From contig CM034532.1 of assembly GCA_020002185.1 (NCBI GenBank), positions 47,329,962-47,393,961 on the forward strand: DNA of 64,000 nucleotides, in the 5' to 3' direction. Position 1 is the first letter of the stretch. Every line of letters begins with the position of its first letter. The DNA is from Paraescarpia echinospica. Taxonomy: Eukaryota > Annelida > Polychaeta > Sabellida > Siboglinidae. Shown piece after piece: positions 44,610 to 56,809 of the stretch. The notes under the pieces are model-generated. The model did not search any database, was not told the DNA's origin, and saw only the letters and a program-made list of their open reading frames with translations. A program made the translations under genes and the position numbers.

Positions 44610-44990
44610 GAAGTAAAGATTGAGTAATCGTACTCATACCCAAATTAGTCACAAAGGCAAAGTAATCTCCATCATGTACCTTGTTACATTGCCAAAGTAA
44701 TCGTAATCATGATAACAATTTGTTGTGCATTAAAGTGTCCAGGTCCTAACATCAGTGCAAGCAGAGATATATAAATATATGTATACTTGGGTAAATTCTA
44801 TAAAAAAAAATCTGATTTGTCTGATTGTATGTTTAAAGTTATCCTAAATCTGATAACAACCAGGAAGCTGTAAATAATACACAGCCGATGGGTAAGTCAT
44901 TTAGCATAATCGTGATTGCATGTAAAAGTAATCATAATCGTACTCGTACAGTAATCATAATTGATTACGTTTTGTGATGTTATCACCACA
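44610..44990. mobile_element. possible hAT-type remnant with AATCGTAATCATGAT motifs
   Basis: GTAATCGTAATCATGAT, AATCATAATCGTACTCGTAC and AATCATAATTGATTACG recur and are partly inverted, ending near ACATCTCTGATCC. The form recalls hAT miniature elements. Weak call. Confidence 0.3.
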
Positions 44991-47689
44991 TCTCTGATCC
45001 AAAGAAACCGGGATGTGAATTCATTCAAATTTTTAATGATGGTTTTTATGTTATTACTATGGAACAATAAACCACTTGTTTACAGTAGCTCCATTTAGAT
45101 AACTTATTTCTCTCAGGTAGGAGAAAGGCCCTCTAGACAAGCATAGATGTATCTAGAAGGATAAGCTCCGTCTTACAAAATCTTTACATGTAGTAGTGCA
45201 CTGTGCTCTGTACCTCTGTCTCCATGCCATCTGGTTGTGGTTATTCCCATGGACACTTACAGGAACAACAGGGTCCATGGGTGAATGGCACCACTGGTTC
45301 ACTGGACGCCCTCTGGGGGTATCAGTTATGGAGGGAGTGGGCAGGATCAGGGGGGGTGTCTGATAGCCTTCTGGCCTGGATCCCCTCCTGCAATGGCCTT
45401 ACAACAACTCCCTTAGCCAGGGCAAGATAACCTGGCATAGCTGCAGTCATTTATGCTGTGTTATTTAATTACCTGAGATCCTAGTCTTCTAGCAATGTGT
45501 ATGATCCAGTTGTCTGTTGTGACAGCCGACAAAAGATTAGATAATTGGACACAGGAAAAAGGCCAGAAGATCATGTCTGGTAGCAGTGAAGATTTGACTT
45601 GTTTTGATGGATTTGGTCGATTTACAAGGTTTCACCTTTTTTACTATTACAAGTTGTAGTGCTTATTACAACCTTTTTATTGCCCTCTAATTCTCTAATG
45701 TGTAACGAAAGGCTTTATATTGGTAGATAAGTTTAATGTTGAATTTGGTGTTGTAAGAACTGATGGTGTACTACAAGTACAACCACAGGAAGTGGCCCAA
45801 AGTTCAGGTATTTTAAAATGCCGTTTATGTTTTTGATACTCATGGGTCAGATAATTGTTGTTTTCCCCATCTCTAAGGCCAGGCTGCTCAGTAAATAACA
45901 CACTCACTCTGTCAGGATGGACTGACATAGATTTATCAAACACATTAAACAAATCTAAGCAACCATATCTATATACATAGCAATGTTAGATGCCTGCCTG
46001 CCATCTATAATTATGTTGTTACCAATTTGTTTTGGTAGTGCATATTTCCAGTATTACTATGTATCCGACATCACCGATAATGTTTTATTTTCTTGTGACA
46101 AAAACGTAGTGGTACATGCTGTAACCCACCTTCTAGTTAGGTCAGTTATTTCACTGTTATATCACCGCTCTGGTAAACTGCAGGATATGCCCTGTCTGCT
46201 ACCAATAATCCCTAGGCCATTTAACACATATTGCAGCAATATAGAGGGCTGATCCCATGTCCCAGCTCAGCGGGACACTCATCCCAGGTTTCATGGGGTG
46301 CCAGGAAGAAGGTAATATCACTTTCACAAGGTTTCCTCTCTCACCCCAAAGAAGGATGTTTCAGGAGGGTAAATCATGGGGCAGTATGTTGAACTGTCAT
46401 GCTTCATGTGGTGATTCCTATAACAGCTGAGCTCCATTAAACTGAGATTTGTGTGATACTGTTAGAGTTAGTGAGACCCTGACAGGTTACACATTTAATT
46501 TACCGTGTGAGGGTTTTTTGACTTCCCATTGCACAAATGCCAAGGAGAATGGATGCACAGATTTTGTCCGAAAAACAAAAAATATACTGGAACGTTTAAA
46601 GTATTTATAATTAAAATGTTTTTTCACATTACAATGTGCATGTTTTGGGAAACAGGCATCATTTTGTCATACAGATGTTTTTGACACCAGAAAGAAAATC
46701 ACTCTTGGGGTACACCCAATGGTAAATCACACTGCACTGGCCTTGATAATTTACTGGCACATTCCCTTGAGCATCTAGACTAACAGTTTTCTTAACATGT
46801 CCCCTTGTTGCTGGTTTCAGGTGTGAACTATGCTTGCTTACTATGGAAATTCCGACACTTATCTCGGAAGTGTTATCTTAGTGGCTGATGTTATCTGATA
46901 AGAACTGTCTGCCTGTCACCACTGAGCAGCCCACAAGGCTATCCCTCACACTGGTCCCTCCAAACCCTAGGGTTTCAAAGGGTACAGTAGTACAGTAACT
47001 GTTCATCTCCAGCACATATAAGCAGTTCCTATTAAGCACGGACCATTATGAAGAATGGATAAATAATTTACTTGCCTATTGCCAAGTCCATGTCTTTGCA
47101 TTTAACAGAAGGAAAGCAACTTATCAGTGCCTTCACTCCTGCTATCTGTAGGCTGTCTGATGAAATAAAACAGGCTGTAAACATTAATTTTTATAACCAA
47201 CTTGGGTACTTTTCAGTACTTTCTAATCTATTACCTTTGTTACTAGGTCCTGTCAGTGAGTGGATAACATCACGTGGTTTCTTTACAACATTTGCATGTG
47301 CACTTATCAGGATCAGTTATGCAATGAATTTAAAAAGCATTTAACAAACCTAGTGCATTATCATTAATATTGTTATTTGCACTATAAAATTCTTCTGCTT
47401 TAACAGCATTCAAGAAACTTATTGTCTGCATTTTCACCAAGGCCACCAGAAGTTTAGGAATGTTGCCATTACTAACACAATCTAATTATCAGACATAGGG
47501 TGGACATGATCAGTGTTGCTAGATATAAATTGAATGGTGAACATGGTTTCCCATAATAGTAATTTACCTAATAGGTGATGATAATACTAAAAAATGGTTA
47601 CTCACCACAAATATTCACAGCAGTACCCGGTAAACATTTGTACTATTTCACTATTACCACCCTATTTTAAATTAAGAAAGACTATAATC
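44991..47689. other. no recognised feature
   Basis: Intron sequence. GTTTCATGGGGTGCCAGGAA and GTTTCCTCTCTCACCCC near 46280-46350 may be a SINE remnant. No coding signal. Confidence 0.4.
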
Positions 47690-48060
47690 TAGGACCACTA
47701 CTGAGGCCAACCTCACTATGGACAAAGAGGAGAGTTTTTTTGTTCCTGTCTGTCAGGGGTAAAGTTGGCTCTGATACTGATCCTTGACATCTAATATCTC
47801 TTTCTTTCCTCTCTCTGACCTTGCACAATTGTCTCCACCAACCATCTCCACTTCCCTCCAGCTTTTGCTCATGTTTTCCACTCCATACCCAATCCCTCCA
47901 AATTTCTATGTACACAATCCTCCAGTTGCAGTCTAGGTCTTCCTTGCCTCCTTTTCCCCTCCCCTCCGCAGTCACCTGCTTTCTTTGCCAACTGTTCTAC
48001 TCCCATTCTCTCCACGTGTCCAGTCCCATTTAGTCGATTCCTTACCAGCTTTAGTATATT
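47690..48060 (-). pseudogene. LINE RT C-terminal tail and 3' UTR
   Basis: The minus strand from about 48060 reads LVRNRLNGTGHVERMGVEQL then AKKAGDCGGEGKRRQGRPRL, QLEDCVHRNLEGLGMEWKT, and after a frameshift GWWRQLCKVRERKE. This is the classic RxRL..GHV.RM...GRPR..W.D...L......WR end of a LINE polyprotein. A 3' UTR with CCCTGACAGACAGGAACAAA follows. It is the best-preserved member of the family also found at 7085, 23868 and 61290. All four point to the minus strand. Confidence 0.8.
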
Positions 48061-48796
48061 CTTACAACAGCTACACCCTAAGTAATCTTCTAACACAAAT
48101 TCATTGGAGAAAATGCTGGTGGATGTTACTAATGTCAAGGTGTTACCAATGACAATAGATTGCATTGTGTCAGTGTTTTACCAATGTCAACATGACACCA
48201 TACGCAGTTAAAGTGTACGTAGTGCTATGCACCCCTGGCCTTACTACACTAAAGTTTTCTTGATATTGCCCAGTCCATCTACCACAGATACCAGATGGCA
48301 GTGTCTGACTCTTTGCTGTCATCGACAGCACACACTGGCAGTGGATAAAGCATCATGAAACCACAAGGGTAATTTGCATGAGTAAATTATGTGATATCTG
48401 ATAAAGTTGTCCCCGGTGCACAAGCTTGGTTGGCCTTTTGGCTATCAGAAATGGAGATGTTGACACCCCATTATACATGCAAGGGCTTCAGAATGAATGG
48501 CCATGTGCTGTGCTAACACTGCAGTGTGTGGTCCGGGGCTGTAAATCATGTCTCACTCCATTGGTCAGGATATTTTGTTCCACCTTTTCCAGGGATCATT
48601 CAACATTCAGTATTTCCCGGCACTCACTGTCATAAAACGAGAACGTTCGCTGCGGAGTGGTGGAGGTTTTTGAGAAATAGCATGTGTTTAATACTTCTGC
48701 ATAAACTGGGTCTCTAAATTTAATCTAAATAATGTATGTTAAATATTTCTAGAAAAAACTCAATTGACATATGCTACAAAGGTAAGTTCTTATATA
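48061..48796. other. no recognised feature
   Basis: Intron sequence; CCAATGTCAA-like direct repeats near 48120-48190. No coding signal. Confidence 0.4.
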
Positions 48797-48960
48797 GTGT
48801 GGTATCCAGACCTTTGGACTTCTTAAATTGCTTTTAGGAGGCCATTTCAACTTCTCTTGTTTCAGTTAATGCACAGAGACTCTTTGTTCACAAATATCCA
48901 CCACTGTTTATAGCCAGGTACTCATTTATACAGCTGAGTGAATGGAAGCAATGTGTAAAA
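48797..48960 (-). mobile_element. SINE body, diverged
   Basis: The minus strand reads TTCACTCAGCTGTATAAATG then GAGTACCTGGCTATAAACAG and ends in a decayed tail (AATTTAAGAAGTCCAAAGG...). Same family as 11737-12020. Confidence 0.6.
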
Positions 48961-50207
48961 TCATTATTTTATATAATAAAATTCCATATGAGAAATAAAT
49001 TTAAATGATATTTCTGTTTTGGTTTTTGATGATACTCGACTGGGTGCATTTATAAGTGTCTTCCTGCTTTAGAATATACAAATTGATTGACAAAGTCTCC
49101 AAATAGGTAACTGAAGCAATTTTTCATGGAATAAAAAGAAAAGCCGGTGCATACTATGAACTGCCTTAAAGTAATAGGGTGTCCTTTACAACCCCACCAC
49201 ACACCAGTCATCAGTTATTTCACCCCATTTTGCCACACATCTACAGCCAAACATCCTATTCACCCTCACTGGCAAGGGCAACTTTGGCATCCATTAATTA
49301 GAACGGGCAAGTAGTTTGTCACCCTTTTCACCCCACACTGTTTAACAAGTTCTGTCTCTGTATGGTGATCCATCCCATTAACCTTCTCCCCATACTATAA
49401 TTTAAACAGCAGGGTAAATGGTAGTGACAACAATTAGCATATTATTGCCCTGTATGTAATACGTAGTTTATAATAATACCCCTTTCATTAGTCACACCTA
49501 GATTCGCGAAATAATAATAATAAATTGAAAACATTCGTAATAAATTGTACCATGTTTCTAGGAAAAACTGCTCCATGGCATTAAATGAATGCTAAGTAGT
49601 ATGGAAATAATTAATTGTATCCTTAGATTCCCGATGCCGACTTGTAAAAAACAATTCCACATCCATTGTTGAATTGGTCTCATATAATCATATTTTGTTC
49701 AGAGGAACATGGAATTACTCCACATTTGATCTCATTTGTAAAACAGTGTAGGCCAGTTTGTATTGTAAAACAGTGTAGGCCAGTGTGTATTGTAAAACAG
49801 TGTAGGCCAGTTTGTATTGTGAATAAGAATCTAAAAGTTAAGATCTGTAATGTGAGTTAACATGTACCCGGGCAGGTTTTGGCTGCTCTGTTGATAGATA
49901 ATTCAGTTTTTCCAGTAGATGGAGCATCCCAGTAGTGTGTTTTTTGACACAGCTATTTCCATACAGGGTTGTCAGAAGCAAACACCTTTCATTCACAGCT
50001 ACAACAAAATCTGAGTAATTTTGTAACAAAAGATGCCATTATCTAATGGTTGCCAACTTAAAGTTTGTTGTCAAATTACTGAGTTAAGACAGGCAATTTG
50101 CATATTAAGGGTTGGTCTTCAATTTGATTTTTTCGCTTGTCCCAGTTCAGACTTGTTTAATGAAAAATTGAATCTATCTAGTGTACACTAAAGCAGAAGG
50201 ATGGTGT
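48961..50207. other. no gene; a small 27-bp tandem repeat
   Basis: AT-rich intron. GTAAAACAGTGTAGGCCAGT repeats three times with a 27-bp period at 49737-49819. Because 27 is a multiple of three it gives a repeated 9-residue open reading, which I consider chance. Confidence 0.5.
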
Positions 50208-50312
50208 GAGGGAGGGTAGGACATAAGGAGGGGGGGTGTAAGGAGGGTGGGACATAAGGAGGGTGGGACATAAAGAGGGTGGGATGTAAGGAGGGTGGGA
50301 CGTAAGGAGGGT
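50208..50312. repeat. 16-bp purine-rich tandem repeat, about 6 copies
   Basis: GAGGGTGGGACATAAG recurs with small changes, inside a longer G/A-rich strand (to about 50510). The minus-strand open frame here is Pro/Ser-rich low complexity. Confidence 0.85.
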
Positions 50313-51349
50313 GGGAGTGGAAAGGGAAGGAGTTTTTTGCTGAAGTATATATAATGCAGGAGGAGGGAGATTTTTTTGCTGAAGTAGGGATGAAGAGTGG
50401 GAATGTGGGAAAGGGAAGGAGGGTGGGACAGAGGGCGAGAAGAGAACAAGAGGAGAAAGTAACAGAGTGAGAGGATGGAACTAAAGGGAAGGAGAAGTGA
50501 AGGAAGGGGAAGATAGGAGGCTTATGACAGTAAAATAATATTGCCAGTATGTATGTCTATTTTGTGGAAGATTAAGACACACGTTGTTAGGTGGCCTGCT
50601 GGTTAGAAGAGGGTCAGGCAGTACAGCCACTGGCAGTGTTGTTCCTTGCCCACTAGGCCAGGCTGTAGACATACAATCTGTGGGCGGAAATCACTCATTG
50701 AATTCATGCTATGTCAGACGCAGGTATGACATTAGGCTATGTGTCTTTTAAACTCCGCTGTAATTAAGACATAGTAGGTTGGCTCCCTCTAGGTCAGTAG
50801 AAAATGTAACACAATTTTGCAGCCATTTGTGATTTATCTTATAACCATCCTTTGCTTGGTAGCTTGGCCATCCATCTGTTGACAACTTTAGTACTAATGC
50901 TTGTCGATTTAGAGATTGACTAACACTTTTGTCTTCATGTGTCTCTAAAGCCAAGTTGACTTCCCAGGATTTAGGCATGCAAATCATGGATTTATTAATA
51001 TACCATCCATCTGTTGACATCTTTACTACAGTAATTCTTGCCAATTTGGAGATTGGCGACTCCCTTTTGTTTTTATATGCCTCTGACTCTGATTTGGCCT
51101 CCCACGACTTGGGCATGAAAAAAAGTTATTATATCTACCCGGTATCATTAGTGGTTAATCAATCTCATTCCTAGATGTAATATCACAGGTTAACACACAA
51201 TAAACACAATTTTTTTCTGATTCACACATGTTAAAACATTTTACCAATCTTATCTACATTCAAATAACGTTATCTCTCTCAACAAGTTTACCAATCTTAT
51301 TTTCATCACGCTTCACTTTCTTGTCCTTGCTATCAGTTGTATCTTGGCA
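50313..51349. other. no gene; one diverged duplication
   Basis: 50860-50990 and 50995-51120 share CCATCTGTTGACA, TTTAGAGATTGAC/TTTGGAGATTGGC and GGATTTAGGCATG/CGACTTGGGCATG, so they are an old tandem duplication of about 130 bp. Confidence 0.5.
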
Positions 51350-51450
51350 ATACACATGCACGCATGCACGCATGCACGCACGTGCACACACGTGCACGCA
51401 TGCACGCACAGACACACGCACACGCACACACACACACACACACACACACG
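51350..51450. repeat. CA/CG-rich simple repeat
   Basis: ACGCATGCACGCATGCACGC grades into ACACACAC. Alternating purine-pyrimidine throughout, a Z-DNA-type sequence. Confidence 0.9.
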
Positions 51451-53389
51451 TTAAACCCATTACACTTTTTGCAACACCTTCGTCTTAACAAACCTGGGTT
51501 GACTTCTTGCATTCCTAAATTTCCATTCTCGGGAGAACAATCTTCATAATTCAGCATTATTGTAAACAGAACAGGATTTTATACATTGATTTTCAGGATA
51601 ACTTGATGTAATTTTATCACAGGAATTACTTTTTGAACCTGGGCTTGCTGGCCAAGAAAACAGGTGATGCATATTTTCTGTCAGCAATGCATACCAGGCT
51701 AGATCATATACTGCTCTTAAAACATGATCCATGTTGTGATAACAGGCTGTCATGTCAACGGGTGCTTCTTGTCCACAAGGAAACACTAAACAGGCACACC
51801 TTCACTCATCTGCACTGGCTGGACATTAAAATGTAGTACTCAAGGTCATGATAACCTCATTTCTATATAATAACCAGTAGGAAGTATATTTTTCAGATCC
51901 AGAAACATTAACTTTTTCCTGCTTTTCATTCACTGGTCTGGATAATGTTACTTTTGAAGCTGGTCTGGTGATTTTTTTACAAAGCGGTGTGTATCACTGC
52001 TGCCTGCGTTGATGTCAGAAGTTGCAATCAAGTTTAAATCAAGTGGAAATCAAGTGGAAACAAACACTTTCTTGATCCTGTGATAATTGCTGAGGTGTCA
52101 ATCTTGAGGCCATTTCTCCACGGGAAACACAGTGGTAGCTATAATGAGTTTAGAAATTTAATAAAATAGTAAAACTTTATTTTGATACCAACAAATCTGG
52201 CTAATGCCGTCATTTCCTGTTCACAAATATGTACAACGAAAAACATAAAATTGCACATAAGAGAAAATAAATAAATTACTGGTTGAACAATAACAGTTAA
52301 TGGTGAAGCAAGTTAACAAAGCAATATCATGTATAATATATTAAAATTATGAGCAAATTAAATGATAAAGCAAACAAGCAGAATTCTGAAAAAGTAGACA
52401 TTTGATGAAAGAAACTAAAGATACAAGGCTACAATACATTACATATATATTGGTGACCAATATATTAAATACATACTAAAATCACTTGCTGCTAAGAGAT
52501 ATAAAACCACAAAGTCATTAAAACTATAAATTAAACTGAAAAGAGACATGTGTTAAATAATTTCTTAAACTGCCTAATGTGCTTGAAATAAAAATCCAGG
52601 TTCAAGATTTGTTCATGTCCACCTTGGGAGTCACATGTTGTAATGATATAAATATCACAGGGGTTTACATTTTTCTACATAGGTGCAGGACAAACCTTAG
52701 CCCTTGTTGCATAATTTGTGTAACTCTGGCGTGCTTCCACAAGTTTGCAAAGGCTTCTTTTGTGTGTAGGTTTTGGGGTGAGAGAATTTATTCCATTCCT
52801 GACCACATACCTGCTTGAATAATGATAAAATTAGATGACTCACCACTCCCGCATATATTTTATAAGGTGCATTTTTGTGTATATTTCACTTTTATTACAT
52901 ATTTAAAATAGTTGGACTTTTTTCCTATGAACAGCATTTTAGACTAATGCTTGTTGACTAGGACATATAAATGTTAACTCATAAAATTATCATATTTGTA
53001 AAGAGCCTTCGGGGAGCAATCTCAATCGATTCTAAAGATGCTAATCACACTCATTCAGTTGAACATAACATTATGACAGCCTCGACAGAGTATCATCAGG
53101 ATGTGATCAGGTGACATCAGTAAGACACCTGCAGGAGTCTGCCTCTGGTTTCTTTCTTCTTGATCTTATGTTCATTGCCACATTAAACTTTAATAGCCCT
53201 ACCACACACAGTTACACACACTGTGTTCTCTGCACACTGTAGCCAGGGCACTAACTTCCTACTAATGTGCTCTTGGCTTCCTCTTCCCTGTGTAGAGTCA
53301 CCTGATCTGCCTGTTCCCCATCATTAAACGTGGTGAGTGACAACTTGACAATGATCCTCTCTTGGGGATTCAATAAAGAAACATGTGGC
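51451..53389. other. no gene recognised; possible minus-strand 3' end near 52150-52800
   Basis: The minus strand has AATAAAGTTTTACTATTTTA near 52175, downstream of AT-rich sequence and of short frames near 52600-52800. A LINE or gene 3' end is possible but I could not identify it. Confidence 0.3.
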
Positions 53390-53640
53390 AGAGATACTGA
53401 TGAGTTTATTATTCAATAAAGGAACTTATATATGTGGGGGTTTTAGTGATTATTCAGTAAAGGAATACACTGTATGTTGGAAATAACACCAGAAATACTG
53501 GTTATCCAAGCAATATGTAGAGAACTACACCAGAAATACAGGTTAATTAGTAAAGCAATATGTGGGGCATAGCACCAAAAATACCGGTTATTCAGTAAAG
53601 GAGCATGTGCAGAATAGCACTAGAAATACACACAGTACCG
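53390..53640. repeat. degenerate tandem repeat of about 50-60 bp, 5 copies
   Basis: TTATTCAGTAAAGGAAnA, nATGTGnnGAATAnCAC and CCAGAAATACnGGTTATTCA recur in order with drift. Confidence 0.75.
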
Positions 53641-53863
53641 CTTTAATATCCAGAACAATGTTTTTTCAAGTTTTGTATATTGTAAACCTGTATCTTATGA
53701 ATTTTGTGTGACATAACTTTAAATAAATTAAATGTAATAAATTGAATAACTCATCAAACACTGAAAAGGATACAGACTCACCAACAGATGCCAGTGCAAA
53801 ATTATGAATTTGCAATTGTCTGACAAGGTTAACAACAACAATATCCCTGGGAAAGGACCAAAC

Positions 53864-54929
53864 AGCTTCCTGTTGTGAAGAAAACCAAGAGGAGAAAATG
53901 GAGCTAGATTGGTCACAGGCTTAGAAAACTACCACCCAGTATCACCAAACAATCACTTACATGGAACACACGGGGAAGAGAAAAACGGGAAGTCCTAGAA
54001 ATGTTTTACGCTGGAAATACCTGGCGGCGAGACATCGAGACAGAGATAAAGAAGATGGGTTACACCTGGTAAAAACCCACAAAGATTACGCAAGCAACAG
54101 TGGAGAATCGTTGTCGGTGCCTGTGTTTGCAACGAACAAATGGGCCTAAGGTCAAATAAAATAATACCTGTGTTTCCTGTAACCCGACCGTCCCTAGTAT
54201 TTCCGTGCGACCCTATGCATTTTTTCAAGAACAAAAGAATAATATTTTTTATGATGCTAACCTTCGACCCTTGCATCAGACCAATAACTTTTCTTTTAAC
54301 ATAATAGTATTCTATTACAACGATCATTCAAGATGATAAAAAATACAGATAATCATTGCAAAAGTTCTGAAAAGTAACGAGAATTGACCTTTTTGAACAG
54401 AAATTCCGCAATCATCCCTAGTATTGGATGGATTTCCGAATAAAATCGTTGCGAAATGTCATGGTGCCCCTGCTATGTACCTCATGTCAACCGATGTAAA
54501 CATGGACCCTGGTGGAAGGCGCTAACATAAACCATTTCGTGATCGTCTGGTTGTCCGCTAAGCACATTGAAGACATGTTGTTAATGAAATATACTTGTTA
54601 CATTGTTAGAACACGCGTAAGTGTAGAGATTCCGGTTTCGAACACAAAACTCAAAGGAATAACAACAGCCTAGGTTACGCTGGCTCAAAGTGATATAGTC
54701 TGGGTTTCGTAGATCTAACAAATTCCATTGGATGGCGTCATATATGGCGCTAGCTAAAATGGTTGAAAAAAAAAAAAATTAAATATTACAATAGGCTATT
54801 CAGTAAAGTTTTCTCTTCCCCGTGTGTTCCATGTAAGTGATTGTTTGGTGATACTGGGTGGTAGTTTTCTAAGCCTGTGACCAATCTAGCTCCATTTTCT
54901 CCTCTTGGTTTTCTTCACAACAGGAAGCT
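53864..54929. repeat. perfect 121-bp inverted repeat in unit A
   Basis: 53864-53984 is matched base for base, by eye, by the reverse complement of 54809-54929. The ends are AGCTTCCTGTTGTGAAG on the left and its complement on the right, about 825 bp apart. Unit B keeps the left arm (about 55467-55587) but not the right, where it has CTGCCGACCCTATTTTTTTT instead. The right arm is therefore a gain in unit A. Confidence 0.9.
53886..54150 (+). pseudogene. LINE RT C-terminal remnant, unit A
   Basis: The + strand, with frameshifts, reads KRRKWS (stop) IGHRLRKLPPSITKQSLTWN, then GKRKTGSPRN, WRRDIETEIKKMGYTW and QQWRIVVGACVCNEQMGLRS. This is the common IGH.LRK...LTWN..GKRK.GRPRN.WRRD end of a LINE polyprotein. 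It is a fourth LINE tail type in the window, broken by at least one stop and two shifts. Confidence 0.75.
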
Positions 54930-55488
54930 ATTTTTTTGCAATAATATATTTAAAAAAAAAAATGTCTACCTGCCTACCCTATATAAAAAAATCAGTGTTA
55001 CCGGAAACAACTATATTTTATTGTTGCCTAAGTTAGAATAAACTAAGAATATTCACACTGTTCATATCACAATGTGTAGATGGCATTTCATTATGATCAT
55101 CAGGTTGTTTCTTCACTCATATGTCAAATATATAGTCTTGATTTATTGTGTAATGTTTTGTGGATGCTGCTGCAGTGCACAAATAACTTGAAGGGAACAC
55201 AAGAAGTGCTGGAAAAAAGGCCATCTTTGAAATAGAATACCACAAGATCTGTTTTGCTTCAAAGATTACAACATTTGTGTTGCTCTGCGTGCAGACAGAA
55301 ATGATTTTGTGTGACATAACTTTAAATAAATTAAATGTAATAAATTGAATAACTCATCAAACACTGAAAAGGATACAGACTCACCAACAGATGCCAGTGC
55401 AAAATTATGAATTTGCAATTGTCTGACAAGGTTAACAACAACAATATCCCTGGGAAAGGACCAAACAGCTTCCTGTTGTGAAGAAAAC

Positions 55489-55750
55489 CAAGAGGAGAAA
55501 ATGGAGCTAGATTGGTCACAGGCTTAGAAAACTACCACCCAGTATCACCAAACAATCACTTACATGGAACACACGGGGAAGAGAAAAACGGGAAGTCCTA
55601 GAAATGTTTTACGCTGGAAATACCTGGCGGCGAGACATCGAGACAGAGATAAAGAAGATGGGTTACACCTGGTAAAAACCCGCAAAGATTACTCAAGCAA
55701 CAGTGGAGAATCGTTGTCGGTGCCTGTGTTTGCAACGAACAAATGGGCCT
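55489..55750 (+). pseudogene. LINE RT C-terminal remnant, unit B
   Basis: Duplicate of the unit A remnant with few changes (for example CACAAAGATTACGC became CGCAAAGATTACTC). The same stop and frameshifts are shared, so the element was already dead before the duplication. Confidence 0.75.
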
Positions 55751-56809
55751 AAGGTCAAATAAAATAATACCTGTGTTTCCTGTAACCCGACCGTCCCTAG
55801 TATTTCCGTGCGACCATATGCATTTTTTCAAGAACAAAAGAATAATATTTTTTATGATGCTAACCTTCGACCCTTGCATCAGACCAATAACTTTTCTTTT
55901 AACAATCACTTACATGGAACACACTATTATAGTATTCTATTACAACGATCATTCAAGATGATAAAAAATACAGATAATCATTGCAAAAGTTCTGAAAAGT
56001 AACGAGAATTGACCTTTTGGAACAGAAATTCCGCAATCATTCCTAGTATTGGATGGATTTCCGAATAAAATCGTTGCGAAATGTCATGGTGCCCCTGCTA
56101 TGTACCTCATGTCAACCGATGTAAACATGGACCCTGGTGGAAGGCGCTAACATAAACCATTTCGTGATCGTTGTCTGGTTGTCCGCTAAGCGCATTGAAG
56201 ACATGTTGTTAATGAAATATACTTGTTACATTGTTAGAACACGCGTAAGTGTAGAGATTCCGGTTTCGAACACAAAACTCAAAGGAATAACAACAGCCTA
56301 GGTTACGCTGGCTCAAAGTGATATAGTCTGGGTTTCGTAGATCTAACAAATTCCATTGGATGGCGTCATATATGGCGCTAGCTAAAATGGTTGAAAAAAA
56401 AAAAATTAAATATTACAATAGGCTGCCGACCCTATTTTTTTTGCAATAATATATTTAAAAAAAAAAAAATTCTACCTGCCTACCCTATTTAAAAAATCAG
56501 TGTTACCGGAAACAACTATATTTTATTGTTGCCTAAGTTAGAATAAACTAAGAATATTCACACTGTTCATATCACAATGTGTAGATGGCATTTCATTATG
56601 ATCATCAGGTTGTTTCTTCACTCATATGTCAAATATATAGTCTTGATTTATTGTGTAATGTTTTGTGGATGCTGCTGCAGTGCACAAATAACTTGAAGGG
56701 AACACAAGAAGTGCTGGAAAAAAGGCCATCTTTGAAATAGAATACCACAAGATCTGTTTTGCTTCAAAGATTACAACATTTGTGTTGCTCTGCGTGCAGA
56801 CAGAAATGA

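Larger units (their letters stand above)
53701..56809. repeat. tandem duplication, units 53701-55303 and 55304-56809
   Basis: Both units start TTTTGTGTGACATAACTTTA and end CAGACAGAAATGAT. They are nearly identical over about 1.5 kb. Unit A is longer because of an extra 121-bp inverted arm (54809-54929). Unit B has a private insertion of about 24 bp near 55904. Each unit contains a LINE C-terminal remnant on the + strand. The low divergence implies a recent event or, less likely, an assembly artefact. Confidence 0.9.
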
